NCBI GenBank assembly: GCA_964019425.1
Contig: OZ025841.1
Location: 1 to 64,000 of the forward strand
DNA length: 64,000 nt
Origin: Flectonema sp. DT1601
Lineage: Eukaryota; Euglenozoa; Diplonemea; Diplonemida; Diplonemidae
Reading direction: 5' to 3'
Shown here: one piece after another, positions 11,950 to 22,530 of the stretch
How positions within the stretch are numbered: position 1 is the first letter of the stretch
Layout: each line of letters opens with the position of its first letter
Program-made: the position numbers and the translations under genes
The notes under the pieces: generated by a model
What the model saw: only the letters and a program-made list of their open reading frames with translations
The model's database searches: none
Told to the model about the DNA's origin: nothing

Positions 11950-13600
11950 ATGTTTGGATTATAACTTACAATGTCAGCGGAGTCGGTCGATCTTGTTGAC
12001 CAGCAGCTTTCCGATGATGTAACCTGGCTTATGACTCAGGCGTCGCATCGGGATCGTTCTGAAGAGTGCCTTGGGCATGACACTAGCTGCAGCTATCTGT
12101 TCCTTCGCTTGATATCTGAGCGGAAGTAACCGGATTCGCCTTGCTCTATCGAGCACTTCTTGCGTGATCCCTCCCATCTGCTTGGAGGTTCCTTTCATAC
12201 TTGGTGGCATCCCACGATATCGACACTGTCATCGAAGTCTAGTGTTGTGTCCCCCATTGTCATGTTGGTCTGGCCCTGGTCTCTGTTCGAGAACCACTTG
12301 CACTTCTGAGGCGCGAGTTCTTGTCCGGTCAGGGTGCAGAACTCCGCAACGACTTCTACGCCTTCTTGTGGCTTCGTTCGTGATCCAAACAACGTCAGGT
12401 CGTCCGCATACGATCCAGGCGGCACATTGGCTTCCTTCTCGATTGCTTTGCTGAGTACCGAGCTCAGCGCATTGAAGAGCACCACGCTGAGTGGACATCC
12501 TTGCAGTATTCCGTTGGTGGTGGCAAATTCTTCTCCGACGCCGCTCGGGAACTTGAATCTCCTTCTGGGTAGACATCCGTCACAGTTCTCAGGATCTTAT
12601 CACTTAGGCCCAATTCCTTCACCAATTTCAGGATGTCGTTCTATAGATGTCTACCCCAGCTGCTTTGCGCGAGCTAGTCCTTCTGAGGGCTCCCCCCCGG
12701 TGATATCTTCGCATCGCATCGGGTGTTCCTCGATGTAGTTACTGTACCGTTCTTCGAACTTCATCCAGTCTGTTTCTGGGTCTAACCTATGCCGTGTGCA
12801 TGGCCTCATCCATCTCGGAGCAGTTGGCCGTCCAGCTTCCATCTGCCTTTTCCATCAGAACAGTCTTCGATTGCTCGACGTTCCTGATCATCCACTGGAA
12901 AACTTCGGTTCGGAGCTTCTTGCTTTCTATCGCTTGCTCCTGTCTCGCTTGTTGTAGCAGTATCCGAAGCTCCTCCGTCTGTGGTATTTCGGATCCCGTC
13001 GTCGGATCGAGTTTCCGTAATTTTTTCCAGAGTTTCATCACTTCGTGAGACGGCACCGTCGGACCGTCGTATTGCTTTGTGATTTTCATCACTTCTTCCA
13101 GGACGGATCTTCTGCAGTCTTCTCCGCGTTTCCCTGCACGTCGCTCCTCTCCCGTCTTGTTTCGCCGCGTTCGTCCACATCACGGGCTCACGCTTCTTCC
13201 CGCGTCCCGTGTACTTGGCTGGGTTACTTATCTCCAGCTTTCCCGTCAGAAGGTATCTTTCGATGATCTCTCCAAGCGCCTCCAGCATGTCAGGATCTTC
13301 CGTCGCTACAGCTCGCGTCCAGTGGAGTTGCCTTTCGGCCTTCCCCTCACTCGGGTCCGTTGTCTCTAGAAGCCTTCTCATTGTAGCGTGAGATGTTGAA
13401 CTTTCTAATGATGACCGGCTTGTGTGTCGGGATCAGCTCGCTCTTATGCACATGGATCGTTGTGTCATTCGAGATTGCTGTCGCCGCCCCGCGGTTCATC
13501 AGAATCGCATCGATTCTACGAAGTCCTTTTCCGGCTTCGCTCGTCGGTGTCATGTTTCCCATCGAGACGGCGGAAGTGATTTCTAATTAGACAAAAAGTA
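11950..13600 (-). mobile_element. Decayed non-LTR (LINE) retrotransposon with endonuclease and reverse transcriptase pieces
   Basis: Read on the minus strand, consecutive open pieces in different frames follow LINE order. At 13562-13347 is the end of an AP-endonuclease-like domain, with RIDAILMN and a THKPV box in the place of the usual SDHxPV. At 13380-12650 is a linker and N-terminal RT region. At 12485-12195 is the RT palm, with the catalytic YADD box followed by LTLFG. At 12210-11974 is a thumb-like piece containing MPKALFR. The coding frame is broken several times, so this is a dead copy. Composition is more GC-balanced than the flanks. No poly(A) tail or target-site duplication was identified, so the ends are approximate. 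Confidence 0.8.
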
Positions 13601-14649
13601 ATCTCCAATGGTGGTGACACTAGTGAGGCACACAAGGGACTCAGCACCAGCCGCGAATGACACTAGTGGAGTTCCAGGTTCGAGTACGTCACAAAAACCA
13701 GCATTGTTGTGAGAATTCTGTTGAAAGACAGAGTGATAAAGTGGTTATAAAATGTGAAAGTGATCTAAACGTAAATACGATGAGAGTCACCTCACTCGTT
13801 GGTGTACACAGAAGAAAATATACATTTGTTTTTGAACTGTTGAGGGATATTAATGTCTGCGTCTGGTGAACAATCTCACTCTCACTGAAGTAGCTAACAA
13901 AGTATTCAAAAAGGTTTTGTGCAACATGAAATTGAAAAGACGAAGACCTCTGCAATTTCCCATCCTGTAGTTCTTCTCACATTTCTATTTTACTTCCATC
14001 CCAGGGGTAGAGTAGTTGCAAAGATAATATTATGTTATAAACCTGTTGTGAATAATTTAGGAGGTACTCTCTCAATTAAGGAATTGAAAGATCAGATTGA
14101 AAAATTAAAAAATACAAACGGTCAAAAGCTTTACCAGCAACACTAGTTTTCAATTAGCTAATACAAGAGTTGGCTGAAGGGTCCATACACAACTTCTATT
14201 CATTCCATTCCAACATTAGTTATCACCTGAGGAGATTGAACAAGAATTCATTGACTACCTACCAACAGCCGCTCTGTGACAAAATTATGAACCCTGCGAA
14301 TTAGGCTTCGGCAGTTCAAAAATGAAACGTCATCCACGTGCAAACACTCGAATAGTTTCTCTTCATTTGGCTAACAGTCCTGTAAATCAAATAAAGGTCA
14401 GCTGCAATCACCCATTCAAGATAACAATAATCAGACAGGAAAAAAAATGAAATTCAAAAGAGCAGGTCGCACGATGTACCCTGTTTCAGGTACTTCTGTC
14501 TGCTTCGCTAATTCATAAACAACAGATGGGTCCGGAATGGATGGGGATATATACAGAGATCAACCACTTATTACGAAACGGTAATTTTGCGGCTGTTGGC
14601 AAACAGCCGACAATACTTGTCGACTACAGATACCTTGCGGTAGAAACCT
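13601..14649. other. Intergenic, no supported gene
   Basis: Only short frames. One plus-strand frame ends at 14146 with a helical tail (IKELKDQIEKLKN) that looks protein-like but has no start context or family. The stretch probably includes the 3' UTR of the gene to its right and the 5' remains of the LINE. Confidence 0.5.
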
Positions 14650-16968
14650 TTAGAGATACTTCTTCAGAAAACAGGAAGTGTTGTCAAAAACCTTAATAAA
14701 GTCTTTGAGCGGGAGACGGGTTTTTTGTTCGGATGTAATTGATGTAATTGGATCTCGGAATACCCGCCAAACGAGAAGATCGACATCTTTTTCTGGCAGA
14801 TTGAGCTGAAAGTTAAAAACGATGCACTTGCGGAACTCATTATGCCCAATACACCCGTCAGGTGACGCATCAATTATTGAACGGAACGTGTCCTGGATCA
14901 TTAGTCTCCTGGTTAATATTTTGTCTACAAACATTTTAAACACTTTGTCGGAAGCTGCCAACTTGTCAATTTCGTTTTGAGCGCATTTGAACTTCTCCGT
15001 TTCCGTTTCTTTTGTTCGAATTGGCGTTACACCCTTTGAACTGTCGAGTTCTCCACTGTAATCCTTCGGTACCATCTTATCAACGAATTCATGAAATGAA
15101 ATGACACCATCTCCGTTAGTATCGAAATAGTTCATAAGAGTTACAATTTCGGCTTCTGTAACTTCAATCTGTTGATCGCTCAGTACCTGACGAAACTCTG
15201 ACAACGTAATCCCACCGCTATGATCTTTGTCAAAATATCTAAAAGTATCAGTAATCTGTGTGTGCCTCATCAGTATAAACTCTCTAATCTTGTCTAATAT
15301 TCTATTGACATCATCAAGATCAAAATCGCGCTCCTTGCCACTGATAAGAGCCTGCGTGCGTTCATCTGCTTCTGTCAGCTTAAATTTTGTCGAGAGCAAT
15401 GTGATAGTAGCCCCAACTGAGAGGGCTGACGATTCTAAATATTTGACAACGTGGTCTCCGGGTTTGCTCGTCTTAACTCGCTGACGGATAAGGAACTTTC
15501 CTCCAACCAGTCCGGAATTCTGTTGGGGTTGCTCAAATACCTGAACCGTGCTATCTGCCATGTAGTAGCAAACAATGAACTTTCTGCCAATATCAGCTGG
15601 GTGGGAGGATACCATTTCGGCGCCAAAGCGAAGCACTTTATCGCGATACTTCAATTCATTTGCAACATCACGTCGAGGCGGCTTTAACACCAGATGCTGC
15701 CAGGATCCCAGCGAGTCCTCTTCACTTCCGTACATGCTGTTGTGAGGTGGTGGCGATGCAATTGGTCTGACAACGGGCTTTTGCTCATCAATTGGAATTG
15801 GTTTCATATCCTCATCGTTATATCCGTAATGTACTTCATAGAACTTCTTAGTCGCCACATCTACGTCGCAGACAATCAGCTCCCTTCCGAAAACACTGAC
15901 GCTGCTACCGATCTTGAAATCTCCGTCAGAGTAAAACTCGTCGTTTCCTCCACTTGTTTTGCTGCTGATCGTTTCGAGGGAGACGGAGTGCTGACCTTTC
16001 CCAGGTTTTGGAAGCCTCTGCCGTTTTAAAAACGTGGGAAACGGATCCTTGCCACTGTTTGTTGTTTGGAGCTCCGAGACTACGCAAGTTCTGTCAGAAA
16101 GGAAGTACAGCAGTACAAATTTATGAACTTTCCCGTAGACAGAAGTATCATGCCACAGACAGTAGAACCGTAGAACTTTCCTGTCATTGGCAAAAAACGA
16201 TTTTGATATCTCTCGTGTAGCGGCAGACAACTTATGAACAGTGCCACCAGTTCGCTGCGATGCATCCAATTCCATCACGCGCTTTAATTCTGCGTCTTTG
16301 ACGCCGCGAGTTCCTTGTTTCTCTCTCCAATTTCCGTGCTGGTCTGTGGGATAGGTGAGAGGCTCGCACATAGGAACACCAACCGATTCGTAAAAATCTC
16401 TTGTGCACGCATCGCAGTCGACAATCATAAATGTCTTCCCATAAATAGTAATTTGGCCGCCAACACGAAGATCATCAGCTGTAAATATGCTGCTGCTGTT
16501 AGGCTTTAAAACCCGGTGACGTTTTACCAATGCACCTTGCGTTATTCCCGAATTCTCCTGACGAGGTTCTGATACTTGCATTGTATCATCTTCGAGGTAT
16601 AAGAGGATCATTACTTTTCGGATTCTCTCAGATTCGGTTGCAGTTTCGCAAACAGGCTCCTTGAAATATCCGTAGAACCGAAGAGTCTTCTTATGAAGAG
16701 TTTTCCACTCCGGCTTTGCTCTCGCTATTCTGTTTTCGTTCAACTTACTAACCACATCCCCCTTCAACTCTCCATTGCTATTTCTTCCTTCGCCAACCAT
16801 TAGGGCGCCGCCCACTCCCTTCCTCAAAAGCTGCCTCTTCTTGTGACTAACAGGCTGGTTCAGTAGCGGGAAACTGCTCCCTGGCAGGCTGACTGGTAGA
16901 GCTGTGGTGACTCCTTGCAGAGGGTTACGGCCGCTAGCCACGGGACCCCTATCAATCCCTGGTATCAT
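14650..16968 (-). CDS. EFHC1: EFHC1/RIB72-type axonemal protein (three DM10 domains, EF-hands)
   Basis: 772 aa from the chosen start. Three DM10 domains are visible at about residues 95-195, 265-380 and 440-540. Each has the typical RFYGYF/RFYCLW/RFGAEM opening, a Y(L/F/M)xDxTxxVxE strand and a later GxxVxVFGRxLxVxDxD strand. Two EF-hands follow at about 570-635, with loops DKDHSGGITLSE and DTNGDGVISFHE that keep the calcium-binding positions. This is the architecture of EFHC1/EFHC2 and Chlamydomonas RIB72, inner proteins of axonemal doublet microtubules, so the cell almost certainly builds a motile flagellum. The start at 16968 is chosen because a 3' splice site (ATTATTTCTCAG) ends 16 nt before that ATG. 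The frame continues 11 codons further upstream, but those codons include the acceptor itself. Confidence 0.95.
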   Translation of the reverse strand: MIPGIDRGPVASGRNPLQGVTTALPVSLPGSSFPLLNQPVSHKKRQLLRKGVGGALMVGEGRNSNGELKGDVVSKLNENRIARAKPEWKTLHKKTLRFYGYFKEPVCETATESERIRKVMILLYLEDDTMQVSEPRQENSGITQGALVKRHRVLKPNSSSIFTADDLRVGGQITIYGKTFMIVDCDACTRDFYESVGVPMCEPLTYPTDQHGNWREKQGTRGVKDAELKRVMELDASQRTGGTVHKLSAATREISKSFFANDRKVLRFYCLWHDTSVYGKVHKFVLLYFLSDRTCVVSELQTTNSGKDPFPTFLKRQRLPKPGKGQHSVSLETISSKTSGGNDEFYSDGDFKIGSSVSVFGRELIVCDVDVATKKFYEVHYGYNDEDMKPIPIDEQKPVVRPIASPPPHNSMYGSEEDSLGSWQHLVLKPPRRDVANELKYRDKVLRFGAEMVSSHPADIGRKFIVCYYMADSTVQVFEQPQQNSGLVGGKFLIRQRVKTSKPGDHVVKYLESSALSVGATITLLSTKFKLTEADERTQALISGKERDFDLDDVNRILDKIREFILMRHTQITDTFRYFDKDHSGGITLSEFRQVLSDQQIEVTEAEIVTLMNYFDTNGDGVISFHEFVDKMVPKDYSGELDSSKGVTPIRTKETETEKFKCAQNEIDKLAASDKVFKMFVDKILTRRLMIQDTFRSIIDASPDGCIGHNEFRKCIVFNFQLNLPEKDVDLLVWRVFRDPITSITSEQKTRLPLKDFIKVFDNTSCFLKKYL

Positions 16969-17951
16969 ATTATGAACAACAATACTGAGAAATAATATCA
17001 CCTTGATCGATCAAATAGCTGACAAGTGTGCGAGACGACTACTAATTAGTGGTAAATATTTCAACGCTAAGATAGTGTTACATTCACCAGACTCACTGAT
17101 ACGGCAATAATGTTTAATGAAATCATGAGTGAGCTGTGAAACTTAATTTATTTATAATCAACGTCGTATATTTCATCGTGTTCTTGCTTGACACTAAATA
17201 CTAATTACATTGGTTGGAAAAAGAGAGAGTGACTTTTGGCGGACGCAAGCCCCCCAAGAACTACATCTCAAAGATAAATTTTAAAAAAATAGTAAAGTCT
17301 TGTACCGTGAACGAGTGTAAATTACGGGTATAAAAACGTATTTTTGAGAGTATAAATGTAACAAAAAGATACTAACAGGTTAAAAACAATAATGAAAAAA
17401 GAAAAAAATGATAGCGGGTTTTAATTGTTTTATTTCTTTTATTAAAATACAATTCGTATCATAACACAAACGATAATTAAATATCTGTTATAAATATTTG
17501 ATAAACAGAAGAACAAGAAAGAGAGAGATCAGAATAAATGAAATGTGAGCTGTTTTGAATATTCTCACTAAAAAGTACATTCCTGGGTATCTAAAAACAT
17601 AATTATCAAAAACAGGAATAGTGAGTATGACTCACACATACCGTTCAGATGTTTTTTTCGTGGAACCGATGTCCTTAAGCATTCACGAAAATGATATTTA
17701 CAACTAAATATGGCAAAGCATTCTGACAGCAAACGTGAACCCAAAATAAAAACAAAAGTCTCAATAATCGAAACAATGAGCTGCTGAAAACGTTGTTTTA
17801 GTTGGGCGTTAAAATAGGAAGTAAAACGTATTTTTTAAAATAATATTTTACCGCTTGTTTCATGAGGCACAGTTAACCTTTAATTGTGAGGAATGGAAAC
17901 CATTCCTCACATTCAATTGTTCACTTGTAAAACAGCAATCTAATAACTTTC
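16969..17951. other. AT-rich intergenic DNA
   Basis: No gene seen. It holds the 3' region of the VWA gene and the upstream (outron-like) region of EFHC1. Many A/T runs and short palindromes; no conserved structure recognised. Confidence 0.6.
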
Positions 17952-20864
17952 TCATATGCTGTAGGAAATAGAACTTCTCATCCGACTGTTTGACTGCAAA
18001 AATCCCTCCGAAGGTGTTTCTGTACACGATGGTGAAGTCGTAAGGGAAGTCAGGCTCGGCCGATTGTGTTCCGACGAACTGAGACTTACTAACGACTGCC
18101 GCATTGACATTCCGAGTTCGATGTTTGAACCCTCAACGATATCCCTCTCAAGCTTCAATTCCCTGACCCCATAAAACACGTCGAGAAAGTAACAAACGAA
18201 GTCGTAGAGAGCCCTCACAACGCAAAGAATCAACAACATCGGGGCCAACACTAACTCCCCCCCAAATCTAGCGAGAGAGCATGCGATCAGAGTGCAGGTT
18301 AGCAAACACGTAGCAACAGCCAGTTGAGCCAGGAAGTTTGAGCTGTAGATCCAACACTTCGAAATCATAGCAACCTGCAAAGCGTTCACAACAAATAATA
18401 TCCATCCCCTCGCATTGCAACTTTCAATTAATAAAACCAAAACAATAGGAATAGTCATCCAGAACTCAAGAAGGAAATAGTGTCCTCTGACCCACTTCTG
18501 CTCCGTGTGAGCATCGAATACTAATCCGTTTGCCTCCACGTACGAGTCATTGATGTCTGTGGATTCCCACGCAGCCTCTCCCAAGAAGTATATAAATAAT
18601 TTACTCTTCGGAACCGTCCCTTTGATAAACTGACACCTCGACGAGTCAAGCTTGAATAACCAAACTACAACACCAGGAATCCCTATCGAGCAGCAGACTC
18701 CTAAAACCGCGATGCCAGTCAGTTTCCCCTCTTTGAGCAACAGGACGCTACACGTAGCGATGTTCACGACAAACATGAGCAACGGAGGGATGACAGCGGA
18801 CGGATATCTCAGCTTCCGTGCTACCGATTTCTGTTGAGACGCGCCCGTGTAAGCCTCAACTATATAGTGAAGTCCCAAATGAATAAGCACAACACCAAAG
18901 CAAATCACAATACCTCCAACTACAGCTCCCGCCCAATACGAACCGGCAACTGCAAATCTAAGGGGGTGTACGAAAACATCTAACTCCTCGTTGTCAGTTT
19001 CAACAAAACAGGTAATCCTTCTCACCGTGTGAGCGACAGCTACCGCGTGAGTACTTGACGTGGTCATAGCCCCAGTCGCCATTGCTATGCTCGATGATGC
19101 AGTGACAACACTGCTCCTGGCGATCACCTCACTTTCAAGTTTTCCAGGTGGTGACTTCGTTGGCGGAACCACAGTTAGAATGACAGTTGGGACACCAGTT
19201 GTCGGCACAGAAGTTGGAACCAAAGTCGGGACTGCAGTGAGAACAGTTGTCGGACTTGTGGTCGGAATCTCCGTTGTAGTTAGAAACATAGTTGTAGGAT
19301 TTGCGGTAGGGACCGCCGTGGGAACAGCTGTCGGCACAGTTGTGGGAACAAGTGTCGGAACAGCTGTAGGAATCGCTGTTTGAAAAGCTGTAGGAATCGT
19401 TGTTTGAATAGCTGTAGGAATCGTTGTTTGAAAAGCTGTAGGAGTCGCTGTGGGAACAGCTGTCGGCACAGTTGTGGGAACAAGTGTCGGAACAGCTGTA
19501 GGAATCGTTGTTTGAATAGCTGTAGGAATCGTTGTTTGAATAGCTGTAGGAATCGCTGTGGGAACAGCTGTAGGAATCGCTGTGGGAACAGCTGTAGGAA
19601 TCGCTGTGGGAACAGCTGTAGGAATCGCTGTGGGAACAGCTGTAGGAATCGCTGTGGGAACAGCTGTCTCGGGAGTAATTCCACAAAATCCAGTCGAGTA
19701 GTTAAATGCACATCCCGAAACATCCGCAATGCAGTCTGACTCCTCACAATGACTTATACACGATGATTCGTTACAGGTGCTACGTACTCCATCCCAACTA
19801 CATCTATTGTCTAACCCACAGACCACTTGGATGTGACTGGAGCAGGGATTCTGGTAAACTACAAGTTTTGATCCCCAGGCAGAAGATGTTTTACAGAGCG
19901 AGTTGATCAATGCGGTGAGCTCATCAATTACAATGTTGGAAAAGTGATCATCATGTGGATCTGAGGTCAATGGCTTCAATGAATCAGCAGCCTTTATGTC
20001 TGCTTGTGTATGGGCGACTTGTCTACGAATGAGAGCTGCGAACACCCTTACTTGAAGGGTCCCGGTTAAGGTGTTCAAGTGGTTGAATACAATAGGCGCC
20101 TTACTATCGAAAACTTCCCCATCTCCAATTATAAGAATAACCCTCTGGCGTGCAGGACCTGTATTCGAGTTGAACATATCTATCGCAAATTCTAAACCCT
20201 CCTCGATCATCGTCCCATCTCCCAAAAATGAGTTTTCATGCCAGTCTACGTCAGTATTCAATTCAGACACCAGCCCACTCAAGCGCCCCCCAGTCCCATT
20301 TCCTAACGGGCTGACTATGGCCTCTGAAAACCCCGAAATTGTCAAGAATGCGTTCTTACCAGAAAACTGAATGAGACCTATTCTCAATCCCCCAGGAGGT
20401 GTTGCCAGCGGAGCACCAGCAGGCTCGCCACTCAAGTTGATAGAACCAACAAACACATTCCTCAATATTTCACAAAGAGCATAGAAACCATGCGGATGCG
20501 AACTAAATCGCTTGGACATAGAACCCGAGCCATCAATAATAATAACCATATCAATGGCAGAACAGGAAGAGCCTTCCTCAGAACACTTCTCACCATTCCA
20601 ATAGCAGCTTTTGTTGCTTTCACAACTGCACTTCAACTGGTTCGAACAAGGTACCCTTCGAGAACACGTGTTGGTTCCCACATCCCACTCACACTGCGGC
20701 ACAGCAGCACACCCTGCCTGGGCTGGAGCTGTACATGAAATCTGATAGTTACATCCTGTTGTCCATTCACATTCTGCATCCCTATTGCACCCAACTGCAC
20801 TGGTATACGAAGTACAGACATTCGCTGATACGGAAATTATGGTTAACAATGCCAATGAAATCAT
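17952..20864 (-). CDS. Surface protein: signal peptide, Cys-rich region, VWA domain, PT-rich stalk, multi-TM C-terminus
   Basis: 970 aa. Residues 1-15 (MISLALLTIISVSA) form a signal peptide. Residues 17-100 are Cys-rich with repeated CEW/CYW motifs. A von Willebrand A domain spans about 105-325 with an intact metal site: DGSGS, a T in GDGTMIEEG and an aspartate in IIGDGE. After a second Cys cluster, about 170 residues of PTAIPTAVPTA-type repeats form a probably glycosylated stalk (24-bp DNA repeats, about 19310-19670). The last 330 residues contain about seven hydrophobic segments. A ligand-binding or adhesion ectodomain on a multi-pass anchor is inferred; the TM part matches no family I can name. 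Start chosen at 20864: the acceptor TTTTGTTACAG ends 10 nt upstream and the signal peptide begins there, while the open frame 16 codons further up is intergenic. Confidence 0.88.
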   Translation of the reverse strand: MISLALLTIISVSANVCTSYTSAVGCNRDAECEWTTGCNYQISCTAPAQAGCAAVPQCEWDVGTNTCSRRVPCSNQLKCSCESNKSCYWNGEKCSEEGSSCSAIDMVIIIDGSGSMSKRFSSHPHGFYALCEILRNVFVGSINLSGEPAGAPLATPPGGLRIGLIQFSGKNAFLTISGFSEAIVSPLGNGTGGRLSGLVSELNTDVDWHENSFLGDGTMIEEGLEFAIDMFNSNTGPARQRVILIIGDGEVFDSKAPIVFNHLNTLTGTLQVRVFAALIRRQVAHTQADIKAADSLKPLTSDPHDDHFSNIVIDELTALINSLCKTSSAWGSKLVVYQNPCSSHIQVVCGLDNRCSWDGVRSTCNESSCISHCEESDCIADVSGCAFNYSTGFCGITPETAVPTAIPTAVPTAIPTAVPTAIPTAVPTAIPTAVPTAIPTAIQTTIPTAIQTTIPTAVPTLVPTTVPTAVPTATPTAFQTTIPTAIQTTIPTAFQTAIPTAVPTLVPTTVPTAVPTAVPTANPTTMFLTTTEIPTTSPTTVLTAVPTLVPTSVPTTGVPTVILTVVPPTKSPPGKLESEVIARSSVVTASSSIAMATGAMTTSSTHAVAVAHTVRRITCFVETDNEELDVFVHPLRFAVAGSYWAGAVVGGIVICFGVVLIHLGLHYIVEAYTGASQQKSVARKLRYPSAVIPPLLMFVVNIATCSVLLLKEGKLTGIAVLGVCCSIGIPGVVVWLFKLDSSRCQFIKGTVPKSKLFIYFLGEAAWESTDINDSYVEANGLVFDAHTEQKWVRGHYFLLEFWMTIPIVLVLLIESCNARGWILFVVNALQVAMISKCWIYSSNFLAQLAVATCLLTCTLIACSLARFGGELVLAPMLLILCVVRALYDFVCYFLDVFYGVRELKLERDIVEGSNIELGMSMRQSLVSLSSSEHNRPSLTSLTTSPSCTETPSEGFLQSNSRMRSSISYSI
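19310..19670. repeat. Coding 24-bp minisatellite (PTAxPTA stalk)
   Basis: Tandem copies of a unit close to GGAATCGCTGTGGGAACAGC plus TGTA, with variants, inside the VWA gene. On the minus strand it encodes the repeating Pro-Thr-Ala stalk. A larger block containing GTTTGAA variants occurs twice, so whole groups of units have been duplicated. Copy number is likely to vary between alleles. Confidence 0.85.
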
Positions 20865-21266
20865 TCTCGTGTGACTGTAACAAAATAGATTAATTAAAAG
20901 ACGATAACTCAAACGTTACATTAGTATCTCTTCACCAAACTCATTTTCTTTAGTTAATAAAAATAGATAATTAACTGCAACCACGTAAAGGAAGTAAAGG
21001 TAAGCAAGAATGAACAAATTAGTGAGAGGAATTATGAGACTAAATGGGAACGACTGAGACAATAGGCAGTGAGGGACAGTTTAAGAAGTCACATTCTTAA
21101 CTAAAAGTATTCTGTGATACCTTCGATAGAATAAAGACTTTCGTATGTCCTCAAATAAGAACGCTAACAGTTATTATTTCGGATGATCAGTTGGGATATT
21201 TTTGCAAATAAGATTCCCAAGTATTAATTTAATGACCTTCATTAGTCAGTTTGTAGTAATAAATAA

Positions 21267-22358
21267 TTAGGGATCAACGAGTGCTTTGGTTCCTTTGATC
21301 CCTTTTCCTCCCTTTCCACCTTTGTATCCTTTGCAGGATGCTTTACCCGCAGCAGTGTAATTTTCATCGTCACTTTCGTCACTGGAGTCGCTGTGTTCAA
21401 TAACGGTCCATCTGTTTGAGCGGACAGCTGTTGTAGACACAGCTGCTGCTGTCGCTGATGTTTTGATAGAGCTTTTCATTTCCGTTATTTCTATTTTAGA
21501 AGTGGATTCCTTTTTGAGAATCTCGTCATCCATTTCGACATCTTCATCTTCTTCGTATTTCATTTCTGACGGTCTCTTTGGCCTGTCAGGATTGATCATT
21601 CGTTTTAGAAATGACATGTCACCTGCCGCGAGTTGCTCTTCCAAACCTCCTCGGTTTTTGTAAGAATCTAAATTGCATATCGCCTCGCTTACCTTTGAAG
21701 GCCCCGGCAAGGTTTCAGACGAAAAGAATTGTTGAGCCAACTCTTGCGGTGTCTTGAAGCGGGTAGTGGAATCCTTTTTGTTTGTAAGTGAGTCCTGCCC
21801 GGTTAGCTTTTCGTGAGAAATGTCGGTATCCATGTTAGTGTCGTCGCATTCTCCCCAACTGAAACCTTCGTCACCCGGCAGTTTCATTTTAGACCAGTCA
21901 TAACCAGAGAAGAACACTTCTGGTAAGGATCCATTCTCAGAATCGCTGTCGGAATCTGAAGCTTCTTCGATAGTCGGAAGGTTATTACGAACCTCGTCTG
22001 CTATTTCAGCTAAACGATCGCCGAGACTGTTTTGCAATACATTGTGTCCCGACGGAACTGACTTCCCGCCAAACACTGAATCTTCCTCTAACCCCGCGTG
22101 TAATAATTTCGATTTTTTTCTTTCCCTTCTGGCTTCTTGTTTTTGACTTAATTTCCACCTTATGTACTCTACTCTGTGTTGAAGTATCCTGGGATCGCAC
22201 AACATTGAAGTGTCTACGTGTGATAATTGCTTCTCCTGCATACCACCAAGAGTTTGCGCAAATTTTAAAAATGCTGCAAAGGAATTCGAAATCTTTGTCC
22301 AGTCGCCATCGTGTTTCTTCCACAGAAAATAAACTGTCGCGTCGTAGTCAATATCCAT
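21267..22358 (-). CDS. Acidic, low-complexity protein of unknown function
   Basis: 363 aa. Residues 1-85 look folded (DATVYFLWKKHDGDWTKI, later HRVEYIRWKL), faintly like a SANT/Myb-type helical module, though I cannot assign a family. The rest is Ser/Asp/Glu-rich, with clusters such as DSDSDSE, EDEDVEMDDE and DSSDESDDE, and the C-terminus is a Gly-Lys repeat (KGGKGGKGIKG). This suggests a nuclear or nucleolar acidic protein. The start at 22358 has an acceptor (TTTCAATGCAG) 18 nt upstream. An upstream in-frame ATG overlaps the acceptor and is probably not used. Confidence 0.75.
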   Translation of the reverse strand: MDIDYDATVYFLWKKHDGDWTKISNSFAAFLKFAQTLGGMQEKQLSHVDTSMLCDPRILQHRVEYIRWKLSQKQEARRERKKSKLLHAGLEEDSVFGGKSVPSGHNVLQNSLGDRLAEIADEVRNNLPTIEEASDSDSDSENGSLPEVFFSGYDWSKMKLPGDEGFSWGECDDTNMDTDISHEKLTGQDSLTNKKDSTTRFKTPQELAQQFFSSETLPGPSKVSEAICNLDSYKNRGGLEEQLAAGDMSFLKRMINPDRPKRPSEMKYEEDEDVEMDDEILKKESTSKIEITEMKSSIKTSATAAAVSTTAVRSNRWTVIEHSDSSDESDDENYTAAGKASCKGYKGGKGGKGIKGTKALVDP

Positions 22359-22530
22359 TTTATTATTTTTGATATACTGCATTGAAAGTATATTGAAAGT
22401 TGTTCCTTACGTTTAGCGATTCGAACACTAAACTCACAAGTGGTACAACAGAGTTATTGTTTCTGAGTGTTGTTATACTCCTCAGATTAGATTTAAATAA
22501 GGTTCGTAAGGTTTTTTATCAAAGAAAGTG

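Noticed and set aside
13919-14146. Plus-strand frame ending in IKELKDQIEKLKN
   Set aside because: The tail looks helical, but the upstream part is not protein-like, there is no start context and it is on the opposite strand.
19280-19747. Minus- and plus-strand frames with QLFPQRFL or SCRNRC repeats
   Set aside because: Other frames of the PTA-repeat minisatellite of the VWA gene.
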